DNA of 64,000 bases from Acinetobacter brisouisimilis (GTDB lineage: Bacteria; Pseudomonadota; Gammaproteobacteria; Pseudomonadales; Moraxellaceae): the NCBI RefSeq assembly GCF_000368265.1, contig NZ_KB851218.1, forward strand, positions 372,001 to 436,000, in the 5' to 3' direction. Of the stretch, positions 43,544 through 53,644 are shown piece after piece (position 1 is the first letter of the stretch; every line of letters starts with the position of its first letter). The notes under the pieces are model-generated. The model worked only from the letters and a program-made list of their open reading frames with translations. It was not told the DNA's origin and searched no databases. The translations under genes and the position numbers were made by a program.

Positions 43544-44176
43544 ATGGCAGGCTGTCAATGTGAACACCACACATCAAATCATAGCATTTCAAAAAAATTT
43601 CGTAATGCGCTGTGGATTGCCTTATTTCTCAATTTAAGTCTGTTTATTATTGAAGTGATTGCAGGGGCACATGCAGGCTCTGCTGCGCTTTGGGCAGACT
43701 CTCTTGACTTTGCTGGTGATGCTTTTAACTATGCCATTTCGATTATGGCTTTGGGACTCAGTTTGTATTGGCGTGCCAGTATCGCCCTGATTAAAGGCTA
43801 TACCATGCTGTGTTTTGCGATTTTGATCTTGGTCAAAGTGGTTTGGGCGTACTGGACAGGCGTGCAACCCGAAGCCATGACGATGGGCATTATTGGTGTT
43901 ATTGCCCTGATTGCCAATGTGATCAGTGCCCTCGTACTCTATACCTTCCGTGATGGAGATGCCAACATGACCTCGGTCTGGTTATGTAGCCGCAATGACG
44001 CGATTGGTAATATTGCAGTAATTTTGGCGGCGGTTGGCGTCTTCGGCACACACAACGCCATTCCTGACCTGATTGTCGCTACGGTGATGGCAAGCCTAGG
44101 CTTTAGCTCAGGTTATCATGTGGTTCAAAAATCACGTGCTGAGCGTCAAGCCAATAAAACAGGACATTTAGCGTAA
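43544..44176 (+). CDS. Cation diffusion facilitator (CzcD-like) efflux transporter
   Basis: 210 residues, five to six membrane helices, cation efflux family but shorter than the usual ~300 because the C-terminal cytoplasmic domain is lacking. 'AALWADSLDFAGDAFNYA' is the metal site of helix 2 and 'SVWLCSRNDAIGNIAVIL' that of helix 5. The N-terminus MAGCQCEHHTSNHS offers extra metal-binding Cys and His. It should export a divalent metal such as Cd, Zn or Pb under control of the divergent CadR-like protein. Its end overlaps the next convergent gene by nine bases. Confidence 0.87.
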   Translation: MAGCQCEHHTSNHSISKKFRNALWIALFLNLSLFIIEVIAGAHAGSAALWADSLDFAGDAFNYAISIMALGLSLYWRASIALIKGYTMLCFAILILVKVVWAYWTGVQPEAMTMGIIGVIALIANVISALVLYTFRDGDANMTSVWLCSRNDAIGNIAVILAAVGVFGTHNAIPDLIVATVMASLGFSSGYHVVQKSRAERQANKTGHLA

Positions 44177-44524
44177 TGCACCAATATAATGATGTGGCAC
44201 TTCTTCTTTTTGCGCTGGGCTTGGCAGATCATCCATAGCAGGTGTCATGGCGCTTACTGGAGCAACAAACTTCACGCTTGCAATCTGCGTAGGTGCTGTA
44301 CCATAAGACAGCACTGCATCCAGACGAGACCCTAAACGGTGCAACTCCGCATCGCCTGTGGTCAAGGCAAGCTTGACCACTTCTTGAGCGTACTCCTGAT
44401 TATGTTCCAGATACACCACATCAATCACCCGCCCTGCCACACGTCTTAAACGAACATATAACTGTGTGGCGAGGTCAAAGATCTCTTTTTCAACTTTTTT
44501 ATCTTTGCTCAACATCGTCTTCAT
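44168..44524 (-). CDS. Hypothetical 118-residue protein beside amtB
   Basis: The ATG at 44524 is chosen for GGAG six bases upstream. The product is basic and helical in its first ~70 residues (KKVEKEIFDLATQLYVRLRR), then low-complexity Pro/Ala to the end. No signal peptide or known domain. It follows amtB after 56 bases in the same direction, the place where glnK would normally be expected, but it has no PII features. Its 3' end overlaps the CDF gene by nine bases. Confidence 0.65.
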   Translation of the reverse strand: MKTMLSKDKKVEKEIFDLATQLYVRLRRVAGRVIDVVYLEHNQEYAQEVVKLALTTGDAELHRLGSRLDAVLSYGTAPTQIASVKFVAPVSAMTPAMDDLPSPAQKEEVPHHYIGALR

Positions 44525-44580
44525 ACTTTTCTCCACAGTTGTGGTTCAAGCTGGGCTTGAACCAATTTTTATACAACACA

Positions 44581-45900
44581 TCAAGGTACATGCTCGCCGT
44601 GTTGTGCTAAATCCAAACCAATTTGTTCCTGTTCTGCATCGACTCGCAGACCAATCACTTTATTAATTACAAATAAAATCACGACAGAAATGATCGCGCT
44701 GTAGAGGAAGGTCGTCACTGCACCTATCACTTGGACCAGCAGACTGGCATCCAAACCTGAAATATGTTTTTGTGCAAACACGCCTGTCAGAATGGCACCG
44801 ACAATCCCACCTACACCATGAATCCCAAAAACATCCAATGAGTCGTCAGCTTTGAGTAGAATTTTGAGCTGAGTTGCACCCCAGTAACAACATACCCCAG
44901 CAATCAAACCAATCAGCAAAGCGCCTGTCATATCTACAAAACCAGATGCAGGGGTAATCGCAACCAAACCTGCGACTGCACCCGAACATGCACCAAGCAG
45001 CGTCACTTTACGACGGCTGATATATTCCACCAGTAACCATGTCAATGCTGCCGCTGCTGTTGCAAGCTGGGTGACCAGCATTGCCATGCCCGCACGTCCA
45101 TCGGCTGCACCTGCTGAACCCGCGTTAAAACCAAACCAGCCTACCCACAGCAATGCTGCACCAATAAAGGTATAGATCAGGTTATTTGGAAAAAATGGCT
45201 CTTTGCCATAACCATTGCGCTGACCTAGCATATAGGCACATGCCAGACCTGCAGCACCTGCATTAATATGCACAACCGTGCCACCAGCAAAGTCCAGAGC
45301 ACCTTTGGCTGCCAACCAGCCTGTTGGTTCCCAGACCCAGTGTGCAACAGGGACATACACCAGTAAAATCCAGAAAAATATGAACCAGAACATCGCAGAA
45401 AAACGCATACGCTCAGCAAATGCACCAGTAATTAAAGCAGGCGTAATAATGGCAAAGGTCATCTGAAACATAATCCAGACGGTTTCAGGAATACTGGAAG
45501 CCATATGGCTCACGGAAATTTTGCCATCGATGGCATCGAACACCACACCTTGCAGCATGATGCGATCAAAACCGCCAATAAAGGCATTATTGGGTGTAAA
45601 CGCCAGACTGTACCCGACGACAACCCACAGCACACTTGCTAGACACACAATCACTAAACTTTGTAAGGCAGTGGCAATTAAGTTTTTTTTACGCACCATT
45701 CCTGCATAAAACAAAGCAATTCCGGGAATAGTCATGAGTAAAACCAGCGCAGTGGAGGTCAGCATCCATGCGGTATTTCCCGTATTGATTTGCTCTAGAT
45801 TGGTGATATAAGGCGCCGTTGCGGCACATGCCATACCCGAATTGGCAAAAAAGCCAAGTAAAATGAGTACAAGATTGTTGATATAGCTATTTTTATACAT
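44581..45900 (-). CDS. amtB: Ammonium transporter
   Basis: 439 residues from the ATG at 45900; a longer frame to 45948 has no ribosome-binding site, whereas GGGGGGA lies just before this start. A signal-peptide-like N-terminus is followed by 11 helices with the Amt blocks 'GIALFYAGMVRKKN', 'AHWVWEPTGWLAAKGALDFA', 'GGTVVHINAGAAGLACAY', and 'DSLDVFGIHGVGGIVGAILT' with the pore histidines. It conducts ammonium across the inner membrane. No glnK gene is adjacent. Confidence 0.94.
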   Translation of the reverse strand: MYKNSYINNLVLILLGFFANSGMACAATAPYITNLEQINTGNTAWMLTSTALVLLMTIPGIALFYAGMVRKKNLIATALQSLVIVCLASVLWVVVGYSLAFTPNNAFIGGFDRIMLQGVVFDAIDGKISVSHMASSIPETVWIMFQMTFAIITPALITGAFAERMRFSAMFWFIFFWILLVYVPVAHWVWEPTGWLAAKGALDFAGGTVVHINAGAAGLACAYMLGQRNGYGKEPFFPNNLIYTFIGAALLWVGWFGFNAGSAGAADGRAGMAMLVTQLATAAAALTWLLVEYISRRKVTLLGACSGAVAGLVAITPASGFVDMTGALLIGLIAGVCCYWGATQLKILLKADDSLDVFGIHGVGGIVGAILTGVFAQKHISGLDASLLVQVIGAVTTFLYSAIISVVILFVINKVIGLRVDAEQEQIGLDLAQHGEHVP

Positions 45901-46034
45901 TCTCCCCCCATAACAGCATTGCTTAAAAGTAATTGAAATTTCACCCATTTTTTATGGGTAAAAATCAAGCAAAATTTAAGCCAAAAATGAAGGGAGTTAT
46001 CTTTTATTTTTTATATTATTGTTTTTAAAAATTT

Positions 46035-46481
46035 TTACCTTACCCAACGTACAATATATTCATCAATATCATCTTCGCTCACAGATTCCTCTGAAATACA
46101 GCGTCCTGCTACCGATTTTTTGGCTTTAATCACACTCTGCAGCGAGCCTGTATTTAAATAATGCCATGAAGGTAAATTTTTGCCTTCATCAATACGTCGG
46201 TAGGCACAGCTTGACGGCAACCATTTAATTTTTTGTAAGCCTTCTAAAGTTAATTGAATACAATCAGGTACATGCTGCTGACGCTGACTGTAATCCGAGC
46301 ATTGCCCCGTTGTACAATTGAGTAACTTACACGCCACTTTTGTATAAGCCACTTCATGCGTGTCTTCATCTTCAAGTTTGAGTAAACAGCACAAGCCACA
46401 ACCATCGCACAAAGCTTCCCATTCTTCGCTTGAGAGTTGATCTAATGGATATTTTTTCCAGAATTGTGGACGCAGCGCCAT
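46035..46481 (-). CDS. YcgN-family (UPF0260) cysteine-cluster protein
   Basis: 148 residues. Eight cysteines in the pattern CDGCGLCC ... ACKLLNCTTGQCSDY ... PDCIQL ... SSCAYR are typical of the UPF0260/YkgJ zinc- or iron-cluster family, function unknown. Length equals E. coli YcgN. It stands between amtB and a small membrane protein gene on the other strand. Confidence 0.9.
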   Translation of the reverse strand: MALRPQFWKKYPLDQLSSEEWEALCDGCGLCCLLKLEDEDTHEVAYTKVACKLLNCTTGQCSDYSQRQQHVPDCIQLTLEGLQKIKWLPSSCAYRRIDEGKNLPSWHYLNTGSLQSVIKAKKSVAGRCISEESVSEDDIDEYIVRWVR

Positions 46482-46674
46482 AAATTTCTCAGTCTAAAAA
46501 CAACAAGGCAGACATTATAACATGCCAAACTCTAGCTTAATTTTTACAAACTGCACTTACATAGCATGATGAAAGAGCTGCATAAAGTGCACATTTTATG
46601 CACAAAGCAAAAACAGTCATGCCAATTTACAGTGCTAAACTGAACCTCAAAATAAAAAATTCAGGAGAATCATC

Positions 46675-46830
46675 ATGTTTCGTTGGGCGATTATTTTTGC
46701 AGTGATTGCACTAATTGCCAGCTTACTCGGATTCGGTGGTGTCGCTGGTCTATCACAACAATTTGCATTGATCTTGTTGGTTGTTGCCTTGATTTTGGCA
46801 GTCATTGGTTTTTTTTCAAGAGGCCATTAA
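46675..46830 (+). CDS. DUF1328 (YtjA-type) small membrane protein
   Basis: 51 residues, ATG at 46675 with AGGAG 7 bases upstream, stop at 46828. It opens [20 protein letters not shown] and continues GGVAG, then a second hydrophobic helix ending GFFSRGH; these two helices and the central GxGGVAG are the DUF1328 signature. Function unknown; family members are often stress-induced. Confidence 0.88.
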   Translation: MFRWAIIFAVIALIASLLGFGGVAGLSQQFALILLVVALILAVIGFFSRGH

Positions 46831-46843
46831 CAGATTCTCAAAC

Positions 46844-46871
46844 AAAAAGAGAAGCTTACGCTTCTCTTCTT
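46844..46871. terminator. Hairpin between DUF1328 and SDR genes
   Basis: A 9-bp stem AAGAGAAGC / GCTTCTCTT with a 4-base loop, A-rich on the left, so it would terminate the minus-strand SDR gene best. Confidence 0.6.
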
Positions 46872-47710
46872 TAGTATTTCCAGGTTTGCAACCGATTTAA
46901 CCAAACGCTCAGTTGCTGGTAACCTGCCGGGAAAAAACGCTGTAGCAAATCTAAAACCTTGGCATCAGTACCAATCAGGACTCGCCGCTGGTTTCGGCGA
47001 ATGGCTTTCAGAATTTTCTGGGCAGCCTTTTCAGGTGGAGTCCTCAGCAGTTTCTCAAAGTCCTGCTGTGTACCATCGGTTTCAATTCCCAAACTTTGTA
47101 AACTTTGATTAGAACGCGCAGATTTGGCAATATTGGTTCGCACCCCTCCAGGGTGTACACATAAGGCACTCACCCCACAGCGCTGAATGTCCAGTTCCTG
47201 ACGCAATGACTCGGTAAAACCACGTACTGCAAACTTGCTGGCATTGTATGCGGACTGGGTCGGCTGGGCTGCAATTCCAAAAATACTGGAAATATTGACA
47301 ATATGCCCATCTTGGGTTTGCTTAATATAAGGCAAGAACTCTTTGGTTCCATACACCACGCCCCAAAAGTTGATATTGGTAATCCAAGCCAGATCTTCAT
47401 AACTTGCACCTTCAACTGTCGATGCCAGCGCCACCCCCGCATTATTAAAAATCAGGTTAACCTGACCATGTTCACGTACGGTTTGTTCTGCCCAATATTG
47501 CACCTGCTCACGCTCGGCAACATTAACCAAATGTGTCGAGACCTGCACTTTATAGGCCTGAAGTAAGCTTTGCGTCTGTGCTAAACCTTGCAAATCAATA
47601 TCACTCAAGGATAAATGGCAGCCCTGCCGTGCTAAAAGCAACGCCAACTGTTGCCCAATACCTGAGCCTGCTCCTGAAATTGCTGCTACTTTTCCTTGAA
47701 AACTTTTCAT
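46871..47710 (-). CDS. Short-chain dehydrogenase/reductase
   Basis: 279 residues (ATG at 47710 with GAG six bases upstream; 47716 is the alternative). Rossmann motif SGAGSGIGQQLA near the start, 'NNAGVA' at the end of strand 4, and the catalytic YNASK (S-x-Y-x3-K) in 'QPTQSAYNASKFAVRGFTES'. The C-terminal region resembles the acetoin/CaiD-type SDRs of Acinetobacter rather than fatty-acid FabG. Substrate unknown. Confidence 0.88.
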   Translation of the reverse strand: MKSFQGKVAAISGAGSGIGQQLALLLARQGCHLSLSDIDLQGLAQTQSLLQAYKVQVSTHLVNVAEREQVQYWAEQTVREHGQVNLIFNNAGVALASTVEGASYEDLAWITNINFWGVVYGTKEFLPYIKQTQDGHIVNISSIFGIAAQPTQSAYNASKFAVRGFTESLRQELDIQRCGVSALCVHPGGVRTNIAKSARSNQSLQSLGIETDGTQQDFEKLLRTPPEKAAQKILKAIRRNQRRVLIGTDAKVLDLLQRFFPAGYQQLSVWLNRLQTWKY

Positions 47711-47828
47711 TACCATCTCGATCTTGCATCTTGACCATCATATGCGTCATCATTTAGTCATATGACGATCAAGATTTTGTCACAAATATTTTTTAAAATT
47801 GCAGATACCTAAATCTACTGCAATGATA

Positions 47829-47846
47829 CTGTCATAATTAGTCTTT
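47829..47846 (+). promoter_or_regulatory. Pho-box-like site upstream of phoB
   Basis: CTGTCAT (47829-47835) is a perfect Pho half-site; the second half at 11 bp is only AGTCTTT. It lies about 50-65 bases before the phoB start, where autoregulation by PhoB is usual. Confidence 0.45.
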
Positions 47847-47893
47847 GTAATACTGGACTATAAACAAATAAAGCAGTGATAGGATTTGACCTT

Positions 47894-48601
47894 GTGAAAG
47901 AGGATTATATTTTAATCGTCGATGACGAATTACCCATTCGCGAGATGATTCATACTTCGCTCGATATGGCAGGTTTCCAATGTTTGCAAGCCGAAGATGC
48001 CAAACAAGCCCACCAAATGATCGTTGATCAACGTCCTTCGCTTATTTTACTCGATTGGATGCTTCCTGGTGGAATTAGTGGCGTTGATTTGTGCCGCCGC
48101 CTAAAACGCGATGAGAACCTTTCGGAAATTCCTGTGATTATGCTCACTGCACGTGGCGAAGAAGATCATAAAGTTCAAGGCCTTGATGCAGGTGCCGATG
48201 ACTATATGACTAAACCATTCTCAACGCGCGAACTGGTATCACGGATTAAAGCCGTTTTACGTCGCTCTAATGCCTTGAGTGGGGAAAAATCCATTGATGC
48301 CAATGGCTTAATTCTAGATCCTGTAAGTCAACGCGTCAGCTTTGCCGACAATATTTTAGATATGGGCCCAACTGAATATCGCCTATTGGCATTTTTCATG
48401 ACCCACCCAGAACGTGCCTATACTCGTGCACAACTGCTTGATCAGGTTTGGGGTGGCAATGTTTATATTGAAGACCGAACAATTGACGTCCATATCCGCC
48501 GCCTACGCAAAGTACTTGAACCATTTGGAGTGGATCGTTTCGTACAGACCGTACGAGGTACAGGCTACCGTTTTTCAACGCGCGCCGATGCTTTAAGTTA
48601 G
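47894..48601 (+). CDS. phoB: Phosphate regulon response regulator PhoB
   Basis: 235 residues from the GTG at 47894, which has AGGA nine bases upstream; a GTG at 47876 has none. Receiver domain: VDDE acid pocket, phospho-acceptor D54 in [14 protein letters not shown], 'MLTARGEE' and K in '[11 protein letters not shown]'. The OmpR-type winged helix follows ('[20 protein letters not shown]', '[14 protein letters not shown]', 'TVRGTGYRF'). It activates phosphate-starvation genes; phoR follows after 13 bases. Confidence 0.94.
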   Translation: MKEDYILIVDDELPIREMIHTSLDMAGFQCLQAEDAKQAHQMIVDQRPSLILLDWMLPGGISGVDLCRRLKRDENLSEIPVIMLTARGEEDHKVQGLDAGADDYMTKPFSTRELVSRIKAVLRRSNALSGEKSIDANGLILDPVSQRVSFADNILDMGPTEYRLLAFFMTHPERAYTRAQLLDQVWGGNVYIEDRTIDVHIRRLRKVLEPFGVDRFVQTVRGTGYRFSTRADALS

Positions 48602-48614
48602 TTAGATCACTTTT

Positions 48615-49976
48615 ATGTATGAACCTTACCCAACCCCAGAAATTAGCCTAGAACATAAGCGTTATCGTTATAGCAGTTTATGGGATTACGCCAAACAAGA
48701 TCTACGGATCTTGTTGTTTTTCATAACAATTTCTAGTTTAATTGGCTTGGGAATAGGTCATTTTTGGATTTGTCTTGCAATTGCGTTTGCTGTGTTTATT
48801 GTCATGCAACTGCGCGCACTGTATTTGGTCAACGACTGGATCGCCAATCGACCTTATGATGTACCGCCAAACCTGAATGGGATTTGGGGTGCACTACTGT
48901 TCAATATTTATAGGTCACAACGTCAGGAACGTGTAGTTCAAGCCGAAATGGTCGGACTCATTGACCGTGCCCAGTCTTCACTGGTGGCACTTGCTGAAGC
49001 GGTGATTCTGACCGATGAACTACATCAAATTGAATGGTGGAACCCTGCGGCAGAGAAACTGTTGGGCGTTCAGGAACTGGATCGTGGACGCAATATTTTG
49101 GGTATTTTGCGCCAGCCTGCTTTTGTTGAATATTTTAATAATATGGAACAACAGCCTGACGGCATTAAACTACAATCTTCGATTCATGAAGATCGCTATG
49201 TGCAAATCAAGCTCACACGCTTTGGTCTAGAAAGCCGCCTTATCGTGGCATACGATGTAACTCGGGTTCATAATCTAGAACAGATGCGTAAAGACTTTGT
49301 CGATAATATCTCGCATGAATTACGTACTCCCCTCACAGTGCTCAGCGGCTATCTGGAAACTTTTACTGATCAGGAAGATTTCAATCCACGCTGGAAACGC
49401 CCTTTTGAACAAATGCAGGCACAAACTCGGCGCATGAATGCTCTCGTCAATGACTTGCTGCTATTATCGCGCTTGGAAAATGACAAACAACTGGCAAAAA
49501 ACCAGATTGTCGACATGCCTAGTCTGATGAACCAGTTATTTGATGATGCGCAGGCCTATAACTCCGAATACGGACATATTTTAAATCTCGACATTGACAG
49601 TCACTGTGACCTGCTTGGCTCGGATATGGAACTTGCCAGTGCTTTTGGCAACCTAATTACCAATGCCATTAAATACACGCCTAAAGGTGGAGTGATTACC
49701 ATTGGCTGGCATGATGATCAGGAACATGGTTACTTTACCGTGCAGGACAACGGGATTGGGATTGACCCAAAACATTTACCGCGCCTTACCGAACGGTTTT
49801 ACCGTGTAGATAGCGCACGTAGCCGCCAAACAGGGGGAACAGGTTTAGGGTTAGCGATTGTCAAACATGTGCTCATGCAACATGGGGCACACTTAGAAGT
49901 TGAATCACAAATCAATCAAGGTTCATGCTTCAAAGCTGTTTTTCCAAAAGAACGCCTCTGTCAAGCAGAGGCCTAA
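48615..49976 (+). CDS. phoR: Phosphate regulon sensor histidine kinase PhoR
   Basis: 453 residues. Two membrane segments (~31-70), a PAS-like region (~115-215), the phospho-acceptor H234 in DNISHELRTPLTVLSGYLET, then the ATPase domain with N box 'NLITNAIKYTPKGG', G1 'VQDNGIGIDPKHL' and G2 'SRQTGGTGLGLAIVKHVL'. It phosphorylates and dephosphorylates PhoB in response to the state of the Pst transporter. Second gene of phoBR. Confidence 0.94.
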   Translation: MYEPYPTPEISLEHKRYRYSSLWDYAKQDLRILLFFITISSLIGLGIGHFWICLAIAFAVFIVMQLRALYLVNDWIANRPYDVPPNLNGIWGALLFNIYRSQRQERVVQAEMVGLIDRAQSSLVALAEAVILTDELHQIEWWNPAAEKLLGVQELDRGRNILGILRQPAFVEYFNNMEQQPDGIKLQSSIHEDRYVQIKLTRFGLESRLIVAYDVTRVHNLEQMRKDFVDNISHELRTPLTVLSGYLETFTDQEDFNPRWKRPFEQMQAQTRRMNALVNDLLLLSRLENDKQLAKNQIVDMPSLMNQLFDDAQAYNSEYGHILNLDIDSHCDLLGSDMELASAFGNLITNAIKYTPKGGVITIGWHDDQEHGYFTVQDNGIGIDPKHLPRLTERFYRVDSARSRQTGGTGLGLAIVKHVLMQHGAHLEVESQINQGSCFKAVFPKERLCQAEA

Positions 49977-49993
49977 AGCCCTACACTTAACGT

Positions 49994-50356
49994 ATGAAAA
50001 ATTTTTATCTCATACTTGGCAGCCTATGCGCTGCCTTTATTGTCTTTCTGATCGTGAAAGCACAGCAAACCGATACCGATGAAATCGCTCGGTATCAAGC
50101 CATCTTGTGTTTTGTGATTCGACAACCCGATGCGCCACATAATGTTCAACAGCTTCGTGAAAAAATGCGACAAGTCCAGCAAGGCAGTATTCCTGACTAT
50201 GCATTCAAACAACCCCATTTTCGCGAAACCTTAGCCAATCAGTGGATTGAAGCCTATTTCAGTTTATCACCCGCCCAGCAAGTACAGGCGCGGCTATCCT
50301 ACGAACAATGCACTGCGGTATTTAACAAACACCCTAAAGCAAAAAACGCAACCTGA
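49994..50356 (+). CDS. Small membrane-anchored or secreted protein after phoR
   Basis: 120 residues with an N-terminal hydrophobic segment (MKNFYLILGSLCAAFIVFLI) and a soluble helical remainder containing two Cys. No family is recognised. It follows phoR by 17 bases and precedes a terminator, so it is probably the third gene of phoBR. Confidence 0.65.
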   Translation: MKNFYLILGSLCAAFIVFLIVKAQQTDTDEIARYQAILCFVIRQPDAPHNVQQLREKMRQVQQGSIPDYAFKQPHFRETLANQWIEAYFSLSPAQQVQARLSYEQCTAVFNKHPKAKNAT

Positions 50357-50369
50357 AGGTTGCGTTTTT
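50342..50369 (+). terminator. Terminator after the phoBR operon
   Basis: A long stem AAAAACGCAACC / GGTTGCGTTTTT with a small loop, overlapping the last codons of the 49994-50356 gene. Confidence 0.85.
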
Positions 50370-50388
50370 CATAGGATCGGCCTGCGAA

Positions 50389-51240
50389 TTAAAGCACTTG
50401 CCCTAAACGCTCACCCATGACCACAACAGATTCCGCTTTGAATTTTGCATCCCAAGCCATCGTATTCGGTTCAAACAACACAATTGCCGTTGAACCCAAA
50501 TAAAAACGCCCAAGCTCATCGCCTTTTTGCAGTTCAAGCTGATGTTGCTGCAAGTCTAGACGACCATTCGGTTTGACTTTACCTGTGGCAACCGTTTCGA
50601 TCCCCGCCACAATCATGGCGCCAACCAGCACCACAGCCATACGACCAATCTCAGTGTCAAACAAACAAACCATACGCTCATTACGCGCAAACAGGTTCGG
50701 AACATTTTCTGCCGTGACCTGATTAACCGAAAATAATTCGCCTGGCACATATAGCGTTTCAGTCAATGTGCCTGAAAATGGCATATGTACCCGATGGTAG
50801 TCACGTGGTGACAGATAAACGGTTGCAAATTGCCCCTGTTTAAATGGCGCAGCCAGTTTAGGATCACCCACCAACTGTTCAACGGAAAAACTCTGTCCTT
50901 TCGCCTGAAATACATCACCATCGGTAATTTGACCAATTTGTGAAATTGCACCATCGGCTGGGCTGACAATACTACGACTGTCGGCGTCAATCTGACGCAC
51001 GCCCTGCTTTAAAGCGCGAGTAAAGAACTCATTAAATGATTTGTATTGCAACGGATTATTTTGTTCGGCAACCGACAAATCAATCTGATATTTGTTTTTA
51101 AATGCCTGAATGACAATATTTTTAACAATCGGGTTTTCACTGGCAGCAACTTTACCCACCACACGACTCAGCTGATGCTGCGGTACAATACGTTGGGCTT
51201 GTAAAAAAAGTTGTTTCTTCAGTTGTGATGTGAGGCTCAA
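50389..51240 (-). CDS. psd: Phosphatidylserine decarboxylase proenzyme
   Basis: 283 residues from the TTG at 51240, which overlaps the stop of the upstream gene in a TTGA and gives the usual family length; the frame stays open to 51288. The self-cleavage motif LGST is at residues ~248-251 (Ser becomes the pyruvoyl group), with '[11 protein letters not shown]' and '[13 protein letters not shown]' as conserved blocks. It makes phosphatidylethanolamine at the inner membrane. Coupled to the sulfurtransferase gene. Confidence 0.93.
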   Translation of the reverse strand: MSLTSQLKKQLFLQAQRIVPQHQLSRVVGKVAASENPIVKNIVIQAFKNKYQIDLSVAEQNNPLQYKSFNEFFTRALKQGVRQIDADSRSIVSPADGAISQIGQITDGDVFQAKGQSFSVEQLVGDPKLAAPFKQGQFATVYLSPRDYHRVHMPFSGTLTETLYVPGELFSVNQVTAENVPNLFARNERMVCLFDTEIGRMAVVLVGAMIVAGIETVATGKVKPNGRLDLQQHQLELQKGDELGRFYLGSTAIVLFEPNTMAWDAKFKAESVVVMGERLGQVL

Positions 51241-52088
51241 AACGGCTTCTCTCCCGTAACAATTGGACTCTCGGGGCGATTTCCCCACTCACTCCATGCA
51301 CCATCGTATGCGCGAATATTCAAATTGAGCAAACGACCTAAAATATAAGCCAGGCCTGAGCGATGATGCGACTGGCAGTACACTACCACAGGCTGCTTAA
51401 AGTCGACCCCTAATTGCTGCAAACTTTGTTGTATGTGTTCTAAAGGGCGTAATTTTAAATGATTTTCGCGATTAAGGGCAGTACTCCATTCGTAATGAAT
51501 CGCATGGGGAATATGCCCACCCCGTCGCGCTGCCAAACGTAGCCCTGTATATTCATCCTCAGTACGGCAATCCCAAAGTTGGATGGCATTCTTTTTAACC
51601 AATTCCAGCAATTCGGCATATTCAATCCGTACTTGAGCAGCTTGTTCCAGATTTACAGGAATCAGTTGGTCTGTGACAGCCACATCTTGCACATCAACCG
51701 AAGTGGGTAAGCCTGCCCCCAGCCAAGCGTGAATACCACCGTTGAGTAAACTGGTTTGGGTAAAGCCCAAGCAATGTAGATTCCACAAGAAGCGCCCTGC
51801 CCATGCCCCACCTTCATCATCATAAGCCACCACATGATGTTGCGGTGAAAGCTGCAAGTATTCAACCAGTTGTTGTAAACCCTCTACATCGGGCAGCATG
51901 CCTGATGCCAGCTCTTGCTGGCGCACCAGCTGCTGGGGTTTAACATGCACTGCATGGGGAATATGCAGCTGTTCGTAGACCGACAGGCGGCTCAAATCGA
52001 CAATCCTTAAATTTGGATTGCCTAAATGCGGCACAAGATCTTCGGCATCGATTAATAATGGAAAACTTAATTCAGAAGTGGCTGTCAT
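51237..52088 (-). CDS. Thiosulfate/3-mercaptopyruvate sulfurtransferase (two rhodanese domains)
   Basis: 283 residues. Two rhodanese domains: an N-terminal inactive one ('[20 protein letters not shown]', residues ~28-130) and a C-terminal active one with the cysteine in [14 protein letters not shown]. The active loop CQSHHRS differs from both the classic CRKGVT and CGSGVT, so the sulfur donor cannot be predicted. Its stop overlaps the psd start. A psd neighbour with rhodanese is common in this genus. Confidence 0.88.
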   Translation of the reverse strand: MTATSELSFPLLIDAEDLVPHLGNPNLRIVDLSRLSVYEQLHIPHAVHVKPQQLVRQQELASGMLPDVEGLQQLVEYLQLSPQHHVVAYDDEGGAWAGRFLWNLHCLGFTQTSLLNGGIHAWLGAGLPTSVDVQDVAVTDQLIPVNLEQAAQVRIEYAELLELVKKNAIQLWDCRTEDEYTGLRLAARRGGHIPHAIHYEWSTALNRENHLKLRPLEHIQQSLQQLGVDFKQPVVVYCQSHHRSGLAYILGRLLNLNIRAYDGAWSEWGNRPESPIVTGEKPF

Positions 52089-52242
52089 TTTTTATTAGGC
52101 TCAAGACGTGCTGAAACTCGATCATGCTTGATCATAACATAGGCTTTTCATGCCGATTTATGATTTTTTACGCAAGCATTGTGCCAAAGATTCACAAGAC
52201 AAAAACTAAAAACCGACTCTTATGAGTCGGTTTAGATTCAAT

Positions 52243-53445
52243 TTAAACAGCTTCAACCTGAAACACCTGCCGTAAATAGGCAAGGAAAGTATCATTATCA
52301 GTCATGGTTTTACCTGGGCTGTCCGAGATTTTTGCCACAGACTGTCCATTACATTCCACCAGTTTCAGCACAATATTGAGAGGTTTCAAGCCCATATCAT
52401 TGGTCAGATTGGTACCGATTCCGAAACTGACTTTGAAACGGTCTTTAAAGTACTGATGCAAATTCCACGCACGCTCTAAATCCAGCCCATCACTAAAAGT
52501 TAACATTTTGGTTTTACTGTCAATTTTGAGCTTTTGGTAATGTGCGTAGGCTTTATCCCCCCAGACATACGGGTCGCCACTATCATGACGCAAACCGTCA
52601 AACAGCTTGGCAAAGTACAGATCAAAATCACGCAGGAAAGCATCCATCCCGACCACATCGGTCAGGGCGATGCCTAAATCCCCACGATATTCCTGTACCC
52701 AAGCTTCAAGTGCTGCTTTCTGGAAATTGCGCAAACGTACATCCAATGCCTGAAATGCCTGCAAAAATTCATGTGCCATGGTGCCAATTGGCGTAATGCC
52801 CAGTTCTTTTGCCAACATGACATTACTGGTACCACGAAATACATCTGGAGCAGCGCGGTAAAATTCTTCCACGATATGTCGATGCCACGTCAAACTATAA
52901 CGGCGACGCGTACCAAAATCAGATACCAAAAATGGATTTTCATCTGCTTGTTGCTGCTGTTCGTATTGTTTTAATAACTGCAATTTAGCTTGTAAACGGC
53001 GTTCACCTTCAGCCAGGACTTTTTCAGAATGAATCCGTCTGAAATATAGCTCATTGACAATCGACAGCACAAAAATTTCAAACATCAGGGCTTGTACCAT
53101 CGGCCCTTCAATATGAATATCGAGACGTCCCTGATCATCAATGCTTGCCCGAATAAAACGGCGTTTGAGCTGGAATAATTCTAAATAATCAACAAAGTCA
53201 CTTTTGATAAAACGTAAATTGCGTAAATACTGCAACTCATCGTCCTGAAAACGCAGCTCACACAAGTAATCCAGTTGCTGGTTCAGGTCATCCAGAATAT
53301 CCGTCAATGGATACACCGTATCTTCAAGATTACGGCAGCGGAATTGATACACACTATGAGTTTGTGGAAACTTGTGTAACACCACTTGCAGCATCGTAAA
53401 TTTATATAAATCCGTATCAAGCAAGGATCGTATGATTGGTTCCAT
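52243..53445 (-). CDS. pncB: Nicotinate phosphoribosyltransferase
   Basis: 400 residues, NAPRTase family. Conserved blocks '[20 protein letters not shown]', '[19 protein letters not shown]', '[19 protein letters not shown]', 'MAHEFLQAF', '[16 protein letters not shown]' and '[11 protein letters not shown]'. It joins nicotinate from PncA to PRPP, giving nicotinate mononucleotide for NAD. The His of GT-MAHE is the autophosphorylation site. It stands alone. Confidence 0.95.
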   Translation of the reverse strand: MEPIIRSLLDTDLYKFTMLQVVLHKFPQTHSVYQFRCRNLEDTVYPLTDILDDLNQQLDYLCELRFQDDELQYLRNLRFIKSDFVDYLELFQLKRRFIRASIDDQGRLDIHIEGPMVQALMFEIFVLSIVNELYFRRIHSEKVLAEGERRLQAKLQLLKQYEQQQQADENPFLVSDFGTRRRYSLTWHRHIVEEFYRAAPDVFRGTSNVMLAKELGITPIGTMAHEFLQAFQALDVRLRNFQKAALEAWVQEYRGDLGIALTDVVGMDAFLRDFDLYFAKLFDGLRHDSGDPYVWGDKAYAHYQKLKIDSKTKMLTFSDGLDLERAWNLHQYFKDRFKVSFGIGTNLTNDMGLKPLNIVLKLVECNGQSVAKISDSPGKTMTDNDTFLAYLRQVFQVEAV

Positions 53446-53644
53446 ATCGGTTAGATCTTTTTTAGCTCAAGGCATTAAACCACACTTTTATACGCAACTC
53501 AGCGAGTGTTTTAGCAAATAATGATAAAAACCTATCCAAATTAGTAGTTTTTTGCTGAATTTATAATCACCACATCTTCATGAAAAAGATTTTAAAGCTC
53601 GTTTGAAATGTTTATAGTCTGTACTTTTATGAGTAGTCTTAAAT

